A stretch of 6,137 nt of DNA from Nitrospirota bacterium (GTDB taxonomy: Bacteria; Nitrospirota; Nitrospiria; Nitrospirales; Nitrospiraceae): contig JAHWYE010000109.1 in assembly GCA_020028195.1 (NCBI GenBank), positions 1 to 6,137 of the forward strand, given 5' to 3'. Below, piece by piece: positions 1-4,564 of the stretch (positions are counted from its first letter, which is position 1; each line of letters starts with the position of its first letter). The translations under genes were made by a program, and so were the position numbers. The notes beneath the pieces are model-generated. The model did no database searches and was not told the origin of the DNA. It saw only the letters and a list, made by a program, of their open reading frames with translations.

Positions 1-584
1 CGTCGTACGACAGTTGGTTGGTGTCGTCCCACAAGGAAGTGACTTGCGTCGAATGCCACGTCCGACCGACCGTCGAGGGGTATCTTGAGGACAAGGTGCT
101 GGCGGGGCTCAAGGACGTGGCCATCTATGTCTTCGGCACGCCAACCGATCCGTCTAACCTTCAGGCCAGCGTGTCGTCGGAAGTCTGTATCGGCTGCCAC
201 CGTGCGATCTTGCGTGTGTCAGAGGTCGCTGTGCGCGATCTCCCCCCGCCGGTGAAAGATGTGGGGCTGATCATGAGCCATCGGAAGCACATTGAAGCCT
301 TCGGCAAGCGAGCGAAGGGAGAAGGCTGCACGACCTGCCATTCACAGGTCGTGCATGGCAAGCCCATCAAGGGCTATCCGATCGTCATCCCCCGGGGGCA
401 CGTGGCGGCGGACAGTCAACCGTATTATCCTGACTACCCAGAGGGCTCCAAGCTGCGAACCGCCGCGCTGGCGGATTGCTTCCGGTGCCATGATGGGAAG
501 ATGGAGCATGAGGAGAAGGTTCTGAGCAAGCGCTGTGAGACTTGCCATTTGCCTGACAAGATCGGGGAATTTTTGTTGAACTAA
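1..584 (+). CDS. Multiheme c-type cytochrome, NapC/NirT-like (3' part)
   Basis: Probable electron carrier of the periplasm, membrane-anchored if it follows the NapC/NirT/NrfH pattern, passing electrons between the quinone pool and periplasmic partners. The frame is open to the window edge (first full codon at 3), so the real start lies outside; the TTG at 18 is internal. About 193 residues are visible, with five heme-c motifs: CVECH (45-59), CIGCH (186-200), CTTCH (327-341), CFRCH (477-491) and CETCH (534-548). The context before the first motif (YDSW..SSH.....CVECH) resembles the segment leading to the second heme in NapC/NrfH proteins, so at least one further heme and a membrane anchor probably lie upstream. 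Five motifs in this part already exceed the usual four of NapC. Additional histidines (for example in MSHRKH near 275-291) could be distal ligands. The ABC ATPase follows after 44 bp. The multiheme class is certain; the family is inferred. Confidence 0.88.
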   Translation, partial: SYDSWLVSSHKEVTCVECHVRPTVEGYLEDKVLAGLKDVAIYVFGTPTDPSNLQASVSSEVCIGCHRAILRVSEVAVRDLPPPVKDVGLIMSHRKHIEAFGKRAKGEGCTTCHSQVVHGKPIKGYPIVIPRGHVAADSQPYYPDYPEGSKLRTAALADCFRCHDGKMEHEEKVLSKRCETCHLPDKIGEFLLN

Positions 585-628
585 CTAGAGCCCTCAAGGG
601 TCCCAATTGAATCTCACCGTATCACCCC

Positions 629-1357
629 ATGTCGCACCCAATCGTTGAAGTCCAAGGTCTGACGAAGCGGTTTGGTGAGTTCACCGCCGTGGACGGGATT
701 TCGTTTGAGATCCGGCAAGGCGAGATTCTGGGCCTGCTCGGTCCCAACGGGGCCGGCAAGACCACCACCATCCAGATGTTGCTGAGCTTGATCACGCCGA
801 CGGCCGGTTCGATCCGCATGTTCGGCCTGGACCTGGCCACACACCGCGAGACCATCCTGAGCCAGGTCAACTTCTCATCCACCTATATTTCCATGCCCTA
901 TTCGCTGACCGTGGAGGAGAATCTCTGGTTCGTGGCGAAACTCTACGGGCTGACCGACATCCCCCGGCGCATTGACGAAGTGGTCAAGAAGCTGGAGATG
1001 GAGGAATTTCGCAGCAAGGTGACCAGGAAGCTGTCCTCCGGACAGATGACCAGGCTCACGCTGGCCAAGGCGATCCTCACGGAACCGAAGGTGCTGTTCC
1101 TGGATGAACCGACGGCCAGCCTTGACCCCGACATCGCGCACAAGACGCGCAGCCTGCTGAAAGAAGTCCGCCGGTCGGCCGGGTTGAGCGTGCTCTACAC
1201 CTCGCACAATATGCGGGAGATGGAAGACATGTCGGACCGGATCATTTTTCTCCAGCGGGGCAAGATTGTGGCGCAGGGTACGGCTCAGGAAATCGTGAAA
1301 CGGTTCGGGCAGGCGGATCTAGAAGAGGTGTTTTTGAAGTTGGCGCGGGAAAAGTAG
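629..1357 (+). CDS. ABC-2 type exporter, ATP-binding subunit
   Basis: Cytoplasmic ATPase that powers an ABC-2 type exporter with the permease encoded downstream. The 242 residues are a complete single nucleotide-binding domain: Walker A GPNGAGKTT (residues 38-46), signature LSSGQ (135-139, instead of LSGGQ), Walker B VLFLDEP with catalytic Glu (155-161), D-loop SLDPD and H-loop His193 (TSHNM). The Q-loop region reads NFSSTYISMPYSLTVEENL (81-99). The usual glutamine is absent; Ser/Thr stands there, a variant I recall from some ABC-2 ATPases with an NFSSPY-like segment. The ATG at 629 is preferred because the protein then begins with the family-typical short lead (MSHPIVEVQGLTKRFGEF). No good Shine-Dalgarno precedes it, so translation may depend on the upstream cytochrome gene, 44 bp away. 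Substrate is unknown. A 288-bp gap filled by a palindromic element separates it from its permease partner. Confidence 0.93.
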   Translation: MSHPIVEVQGLTKRFGEFTAVDGISFEIRQGEILGLLGPNGAGKTTTIQMLLSLITPTAGSIRMFGLDLATHRETILSQVNFSSTYISMPYSLTVEENLWFVAKLYGLTDIPRRIDEVVKKLEMEEFRSKVTRKLSSGQMTRLTLAKAILTEPKVLFLDEPTASLDPDIAHKTRSLLKEVRRSAGLSVLYTSHNMREMEDMSDRIIFLQRGKIVAQGTAQEIVKRFGQADLEEVFLKLAREK

Positions 1358-1377
1358 AGAGGGGGGAGAAGCCGGCA

Positions 1378-1578
1378 GGGGTACTCCTGTGCTCGCAGAG
1401 CCCTCACCGCAGAAGGGATGGCGCGGAGCGACCAGGGAATTCCCGTGCTCCCGCAGCGCGCGGCCTCAGAAGGCCCTCGCTGGACGGCCGCAGTAGGAAT
1501 CCCCCGGTCGCCCCGCTTGAAAAAGGGGGCTGCCGGTGAAAGAAGTACTCGCTCGATGCGCGCAGTGAGGAGCACCCC
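1378..1578. repeat. Palindromic repeat element, copy 1 (full extent)
   Basis: This element fills most of the 288 bp between the ABC ATPase stop and the permease start. Its outer arms are 1378-1388 (ggggtactcct) and 1568-1578 (aggagcacccc), complementary at 10 of 11 positions. Just inside the left arm, from about 1388 to 1416, lies a decayed look-alike of the first half of the core interior (tgtgctc, then cagaagg). The core at 1423-1516 is annotated separately. The outer boundaries are less certain than the core because the arms are short and imperfect. A short alternative hairpin (1567-1573 with 1584-1590) overlaps the right arm. The element lies in the presumed exporter transcript, so it would also be present as RNA. 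Confidence 0.6.
1423..1516. repeat. 94-bp hairpin core of the repeat, copy 1
   Basis: The 21-nt arms 1423-1443 and 1496-1516 pair without gaps: 18 Watson-Crick pairs and three A·C mismatches. The 52-nt interior (1444-1495) holds a nested hairpin: ccg (1451-1453) with cgg (1485-1487), cagcg (1454-1458) with cgctg (1478-1482), and ggcc (1462-1465) with ggcc (1472-1475), closing a TCAGAA loop. The same 94-bp unit recurs at 2501-2594 in the same orientation, identical at 81 of 94 positions. No transposase or other gene lies inside. In frame 1418 onward it encodes a chance peptide (GIPVLPQRAASEGPRW...), which makes an artificially long permease ORF. The pattern fits a dispersed REP/MITE-like or structured-RNA element. 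Confidence 0.9.
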
Positions 1579-1645
1579 AGCTGGCTCCTCCCGTGGACAC
1601 TGCAGCCGTACCCAGACTGGGTGGGAGAGGGAAGGCAGAAGCAGG

Positions 1646-2437
1646 ATGAAACTTCACCGGATTGTCGCGTTGATCACGCGCCACCTCTTTCTGTACCGCC
1701 GCAGCCTGCCTCGGTTGATGGAGATCTTCTACTGGCCGTTCCTGGACCTCGTGGTGTGGGGGTTTATCACAGTGTACTTGATGCGGTTTCAGGGCCAGTT
1801 GCCTGGCGTCGTCACCTTCTTTCTGGGCGCGCTGATCCTGTGGGATGTGCTGTTTCGCGCGCAGCAGGGCATTACCATCTCGTTTCTGGAAGAGATCTGG
1901 GCCAGAAACCTGATGAACCTCTTCGCGAGCCCGCTCAAGCCGAGCGAGTTCCTGGCGGCGACCATGGCTATGAGCGTGTTCAAAGTCATGGCGGTCTCGA
2001 TTATCATGGCCGTCGCGGCCCTGACGTTCTATTCCTATAACGTGTTCATGATCGGCCTGTGGTTGATTCCCTTTGTCCTCAACCTGATCATCGCCGGCTG
2101 GACGATCGGCGTCTTGACGACATCGCTCATCATGCGGTTCGGGCAAGAGGCCGAGGTGCTGGCCTGGGGCATGGTGTTTCTGTTTCAGCCGATCTCCTGC
2201 GTGTTCTATCCGATTGAAGTACTCCCCAAATGGCTCCAGGCGATTGCCTGGGCCAACCCGGCCGCGCATGTGTTCGAGGGCATGCGGATAGTGCTGAATC
2301 AATCGGCCGTGCCACTGGTCCACCTGGCTTGGGCAATCGGGCTTAATCTCCTCTTTCTCACCTTCATGGTGACCTGGTTCCACCACACGGTCAATGTCTG
2401 CAAAGAAAAGGGGCTGTTGGTGCGGGTGGGGGAGTGA
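1646..2437 (+). CDS. ABC-2 type exporter, membrane permease subunit
   Basis: Integral inner-membrane subunit of the exporter whose ATPase is encoded at 629-1357. The 263-residue protein has a short basic cytoplasmic N-terminus (MKLHRIVALITRHLFLYRRS) and about six hydrophobic segments: near 28-46, 54-70, 105-130, 134-163, 171-190 and 223-244. The stretch around residues 80-104 (EEIW.RNLMNLFASPLKPSEFL) is characteristic of ABC-2 permeases and contains the coupling-helix region. The final ~18 residues are cytoplasmic. ATG 1646 is chosen because the family starts with such a basic helix. The open frame extends upstream to 1418, but that part translates the palindromic repeat and has no permease features. 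The ribosome-binding site is weak (ggaagg at 1630-1635, 10 nt away). Length fits the family (~250-270 aa). Cargo cannot be told; drug, polysaccharide or lipid export are all possible. Confidence 0.92.
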   Translation: MKLHRIVALITRHLFLYRRSLPRLMEIFYWPFLDLVVWGFITVYLMRFQGQLPGVVTFFLGALILWDVLFRAQQGITISFLEEIWARNLMNLFASPLKPSEFLAATMAMSVFKVMAVSIIMAVAALTFYSYNVFMIGLWLIPFVLNLIIAGWTIGVLTTSLIMRFGQEAEVLAWGMVFLFQPISCVFYPIEVLPKWLQAIAWANPAAHVFEGMRIVLNQSAVPLVHLAWAIGLNLLFLTFMVTWFHHTVNVCKEKGLLVRVGE

Positions 2438-2464
2438 GGAGGTGGGGGCGGCTGGGCTAAACTC

Positions 2465-2493
2465 CGTGCTCCCGGAACGCGCACGATCAGAAG
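2465..2493. repeat. Decayed partial unit of the repeat core
   Basis: This 29-bp stretch matches the first 29 bases of the core interior of copy 1 (1444-1472) at 23 positions, including an exact cgtgctcccg start and tcagaag end. It sits 57 bp before the corresponding point of copy 2. A weaker look-alike (1388-1416) sits 56 bp before the corresponding point of copy 1. It may be an old tandem duplication that became part of the element. Confidence 0.55.
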
Positions 2494-2500
2494 AGAATAT

Positions 2501-2594
2501 GCAGGACATCCAGGGAGTTCCTGTGCTCCCGCAGCGCGCAGCCTCAGAAGGCCCTCGCTGGACGGCCGCAGTTGGAACTCCCTGGTCGCCCTGC
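2501..2594. repeat. 94-bp hairpin core of the repeat, copy 2
   Basis: The 21-nt arms 2501-2521 and 2574-2594 pair without gaps: 18 Watson-Crick pairs, including a perfect inner 12-bp stem (ccagggagttcc with ggaactccctgg), and three mismatches in the outer half. The interior (2522-2573) differs from copy 1 at only 3 of 52 positions, whereas the arms differ at 10 of 42. Two arm differences are compensated on both sides: pair 3 is G-C in copy 1 and A-T here; pair 17 is A-T in copy 1 and G-C here. That is direct evidence that pairing itself is preserved. Confidence 0.92.
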
Positions 2595-2662
2595 TATAGG
2601 TGGGGGACGTCAGAGCAAGAGGTGCTTGTTCGACGGCCCAATTGAGTTTAGCCCAGCCGCCC

Positions 2663-3178
2663 TACGTCAATGTCACCTAGTCGGCGCCACCTGCTCATAC
2701 CAACTCGCACCAAGTTGGAGGGTAGAGTGAGGGAAGGGCGGGTGGACCACGTTCGTTCGTGGGTGTGCACATCAGCGTGGCTCATCCGCGACGTCGCTTC
2801 GCCACCACCCCCGATGCTGGCTGGGGCACCCGAACTTCGATTAGAGGGGGGAGAAGGGTTGGCAACGGGAGTTGTTGGTGCGGGTGGGGGAGCAGCGGGT
2901 CCTGTTGCCGACCAGCCTGGCGCAGAGCGGCTGGCCTTTGACTTCAGGGCAAAGGGGCGGGCGAGATTATTAGGTTGCTATTTGAGTTTAGACGTGTTAC
3001 CGTACAGACACTTCATCGCAGGGGCCTGGTGATGGAGCTACAAATAGTAAGGCCCGTAACCGATGTTGTTTTGTCCGGGAATCTGATCGGAAGCCAGACC
3101 TAAGTCGCTGCACTGTTCGCGTCTTCGGCCCGTTCCTTCCTCTTCTGTCCTCGTGTCTAAGACAATATCACAAATCAA
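2663..3178. other. Gene-poor intergenic stretch
   Basis: I see no supportable gene here. The only sizeable open frame (2670-3032, 120 codons) has no Shine-Dalgarno and reads as a low-complexity Arg/Gly/Ala/Pro product, so it is not annotated. The stretch holds several small inverted repeats: ccaact/agttgg (2700-2705, 2713-2718), ccacg/cgtgg (2747-2751, 2758-2762), ccagcc/ggctgg (2912-2917, 2929-2934) and cctttg/caaagg (2935-2940, 2950-2955). Two short exact matches to the ABC gene ends also occur (2843-2856 and 2873-2892). The last ~150 bp should contain the promoter and leader of the RRM gene, but no box is clear enough to place. Confidence 0.5.
2873..2892 (+). repeat. 20-bp exact direct repeat of the permease 3' end
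   Basis: The 20 bases here, beginning tgttggtgcg, are identical to 2415-2434, the last codons of the permease gene just before its stop. Thirty bases upstream, 2843-2856 (agaggggggagaag) is identical to 1358-1371, just after the ATPase stop. Both matches are G-rich. They may be remnants of duplicated operon fragments, or coincidence in a biased sequence. Confidence 0.45.
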
Positions 3179-3184
3179 AGGAGG
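3179..3184 (+). promoter_or_regulatory. Consensus Shine-Dalgarno of the RRM gene
   Basis: A perfect AGGAGG lies 7 nt before ATG 3192 and fixes that start over the upstream in-frame ATG at 3153. It is the strongest ribosome-binding site in the window, which suggests high expression. Confidence 0.9.
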
Positions 3185-3191
3185 ACCCCTC

Positions 3192-3494
3192 ATGGGTTCC
3201 AAACTTTATGTCGGTGGGTTGCCGTATTCGGCGACCGAGCAGCAACTCAGTGATCTCTTTAAGGCGCACGGCTCAATCGAGTCGGCGCGGGTGATCACGG
3301 ATAAGTTCACCGGGCAGTCGCGGGGCTTCGGCTTCGTGGAAATGTCCACGGCCGAGGAGGCCCAAAAGGCCATCGGCGCCCTTAATGGGACGCAGATGGA
3401 CGGGCGCACGCTGACGGTGAATGAAGCCAAGCCTCAGGAGTCCCGCTCAGGCGGTGACAGCCGGGGCCGTAGCGGCAATCGCGACCGCTGGTAA
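3192..3494 (+). CDS. Small RNA-binding protein with a single RRM domain
   Basis: A 100-residue cytoplasmic protein with one RNA recognition motif, of the type found in cyanobacteria and several other bacterial phyla. RNP2 is LYVGGL (residues 5-10) and RNP1 is RGFGFVEM (about 44-51), with the aromatic residues that stack on RNA bases. The domain runs to about residue 80, followed by a short flexible Gly/Arg/Ser tail (SRSGGDSRGRSGNRDRW) like the glycine-rich tails of this family. The start at 3192 is set by a consensus Shine-Dalgarno; an in-frame ATG at 3153 would add 13 residues lacking family similarity. It is a monocistronic unit closed by a strong terminator. Relatives are often cold- or stress-inducible, but no regulatory element for this is identifiable here. 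The RNA targets are unknown. Confidence 0.95.
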   Translation: MGSKLYVGGLPYSATEQQLSDLFKAHGSIESARVITDKFTGQSRGFGFVEMSTAEEAQKAIGALNGTQMDGRTLTVNEAKPQESRSGGDSRGRSGNRDRW

Positions 3495-3515
3495 GAACTC
3501 GGCATTGCTGAGTGA

Positions 3516-3549
3516 GGGGCTGCCGTCTGAACGACGGCAGCCCCTTTTT
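3516..3549 (+). terminator. Intrinsic terminator of the RRM gene
   Basis: A perfect 12-bp stem (ggggctgccgtc at 3516-3527 with gacggcagcccc at 3533-3544) closes a 5-nt loop and is followed at once by five T (3545-3549), then g and ttt. It starts 21 bp after the stop. The minus-strand side lacks a T-run, so it is unlikely to serve the gene at 3659-4294. Confidence 0.95.
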
Positions 3550-3658
3550 GTTTGCGCCCGCTTCTCAGCCATCCAGCCCATTTAGCGCCACCCGCCGCAC
3601 TGAGTTAGAGCCACGACGAGCTTAGCGTTGGATGCCGGGTTGTCAGGATGTCTTTGAC

Positions 3659-4294
3659 TTAGTTCGAATGATCAACCTGGTTGGCGAAGAAGAAATGCGA
3701 CACCTTGGGCCGGAGGGCTTCGATGTAGACTTCCCATTTCCTGAATCGCCGTTCGGCTTCTATTTCTGAATCCACAAACACTGCTGCATCAAAGGCCCTT
3801 TCAATGTCAGGGAAAAGCTCGACGATAGCGCGGGCATCTCCAAGACGCTTGCGAGCTTCCTTGATTTCGGGAGCTATCTCGAAATTATGAATCGAGAGTC
3901 CCACAGCCACCCAGATGACTCCTGCGATAGGAATGGCGATCGCTGCAGTGGCAACGAGAACCGCAGCACTTGAGAGGCCGGCCAAGCCTCCCACAATTGC
4001 GTCAGCGATCCAGTATTTCCTGTCCAGTTCCTCGTTGGCTTCGAGGTTCTTTTCGAGCGCGTCTATGTAATCATTGAGGCTGGTCTCACAGTTGTGAAAA
4101 AAAATCAGAAATTCCTCCCCTACTCGCTTCTTGTCCTGAGGGAGTCTTGCTGTGGACAGGAGGTCAAGATCCACCGGTAATCCCATGTGTGGCTGCGATA
4201 GGGGGTTATAGTAATCCTCGGGCCTTGGTACGGGAGTGGCGCATGACAAAGCAAACAACAACGAAACAAAGAGCACAAGGGTACAACTCCTCAT
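3659..4294 (-). CDS. Predicted lipoprotein/membrane protein of unknown function
   Basis: I do not recognise a family for this 211-residue protein. The N-terminus (MRSCTLVLFVSLLFALSCATP) is a signal peptide with a probable lipidation cysteine at residue 18; the lipobox FALSC is imperfect, since Ala is at -3 where Leu is usual. Residues 20-60 are Pro-rich and polar. Residues 60-95 look helical and charged. A long Ala/Gly/Val-rich hydrophobic stretch (about 97-135) could form a membrane hairpin. The C-terminal third is charged and helical, with possible coiled-coil character (EIKEARKRLGDARAIVEL). It reads as an envelope protein anchored by lipid and a hydrophobic hairpin. Start ATG 4294 is supported by the signal peptide; the ribosome-binding site is poor. 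It stands alone, divergent from the gene at 4565. A candidate promoter lies at 4339-4367. Confidence 0.8.
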   Translation of the reverse strand: MRSCTLVLFVSLLFALSCATPVPRPEDYYNPLSQPHMGLPVDLDLLSTARLPQDKKRVGEEFLIFFHNCETSLNDYIDALEKNLEANEELDRKYWIADAIVGGLAGLSSAAVLVATAAIAIPIAGVIWVAVGLSIHNFEIAPEIKEARKRLGDARAIVELFPDIERAFDAAVFVDSEIEAERRFRKWEVYIEALRPKVSHFFFANQVDHSN

Positions 4295-4322
4295 GAGTGA
4301 CCCAAGCTGAGGGCCCGCTAGA

Positions 4323-4332
4323 CACTTAAGTG
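4323..4332. promoter_or_regulatory. 10-bp palindrome near the inferred start of transcription
   Basis: cacttaagtg is a perfect palindrome. It lies where transcription from the candidate minus-strand promoter (4339-4367) would begin, so it could be an operator. A palindrome this short can occur by chance. Confidence 0.3.
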
Positions 4333-4338
4333 GTGCAC

Positions 4339-4367
4339 AATGTGGGTTTTTCAGGCCTGAAAGTCAA
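4339..4367 (-). promoter_or_regulatory. Candidate sigma-70 promoter with a palindrome in the spacer
   Basis: On the minus strand, TTGACT (4367-4362, 5/6 to the -35 consensus) is followed after 17 bp by CACATT (4344-4339, a weak -10). The spacer and the last -35 base contain a perfect 14-bp palindrome, tttcaggcctgaaa (4349-4362). A protein bound there would block or reshape the promoter. It would give a leader of about 38 nt for the lipoprotein gene. The -10 is poor, so activation may be needed; the call is tentative. Confidence 0.4.
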
Positions 4368-4427
4368 GCTGTGACGGGTGCCTGTCCGTTCCTGTAGCCA
4401 GGTTGGGGGTAGTCGACCACGAGGGTC

Positions 4428-4475
4428 TTACTCCCCCTTTGAGGGGTTTCCCCCACCTAAGAGGCATTTACTCCC
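4428..4475. promoter_or_regulatory. C/G-rich operator-like block in the divergent intergenic region
   Basis: Two copies of ttactccc (4428-4435 and 4468-4475) stand exactly 40 bp apart, close to four helical turns, so they face the same side of the DNA. Between them is the inverted repeat cccc-tttga-gggg (4434-4446), which overlaps a second arrangement gggg-ttt-cccc (4443-4453). The block is 90-137 bp before the gene at 4565 and more than 130 bp from the lipoprotein start. It resembles binding sites of dimeric activators in layout, but no regulator can be named. Confidence 0.4.
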
Positions 4476-4564
4476 AGCGGCTCTGAGCCCGAAACTCCAG
4501 TATTCGCCCATCCCTGCGGCAATCTGGACGGCTGCCTGACGATGGAGGCGGGTAGGACACCTGC

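Larger units (their letters stand above)
2446..2662. repeat. Palindromic repeat element, copy 2, with perfect 19-bp terminal inverted repeats
   Basis: Starts eight bases after the permease stop. The arms 2446-2464 (begins gggcggctgg, ends taaactc) and 2644-2662 are perfect reverse complements over 19 bp and enclose the 94-bp core roughly centrally. A second, interrupted pairing lies inside: gaac..gcac (2475-2484) with gtgc..gttc (2622-2631). Total span is 217 bp, near the 201 bp of copy 1. No target-site duplication is evident at the ends, and no coding sequence for a transposase is present. Size, terminal inverted repeats and lack of genes are MITE-like, but this class assignment is inference. 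Confidence 0.8.

Noticed and set aside
18..20. TTG as the start of the cytochrome gene
   Set aside because: The frame continues upstream to the window edge with family-like residues (SYDSW), and no signal peptide or anchor follows the TTG.
1567..1590. Intrinsic terminator after the ABC ATPase
   Set aside because: gaggagc/gctcctc forms a 7-bp stem but no T-run follows, and it overlaps the outer arm of the repeat element.
1418..1645. N-terminal extension of the permease frame
   Set aside because: It translates the palindromic repeat. The same peptide appears from copy 2, and ABC-2 permeases begin as at ATG 1646.
1466..2509. 347-codon open frame on the minus strand
   Set aside because: It is antisense to a clear ABC-2 permease, its product is His/Gln/Arg-rich without domains, and it results from the GC-rich third positions of the true gene.
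2394..2645. 83-codon ORF overlapping the permease end
   Set aside because: It is a frame through the permease 3' end and repeat copy 2, with no ribosome-binding site.
2446..2662. Integron attC site
   Set aside because: The ends ctaaac/gtttag look faintly like attC core sites but do not fit the RYYYAAC/GTTRRRY consensus, and there is no integrase or cassette structure.
1378..2662. CRISPR array
   Set aside because: There are only two full copies, over 1 kb apart with a gene between them, so there are no regular repeats and spacers.
2670..3032. 120-codon ORF in the intergenic region
   Set aside because: There is no Shine-Dalgarno, no domain, and a low-complexity Arg/Gly/Pro composition crossed by small inverted repeats. 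A real gene cannot be excluded, but nothing supports it.
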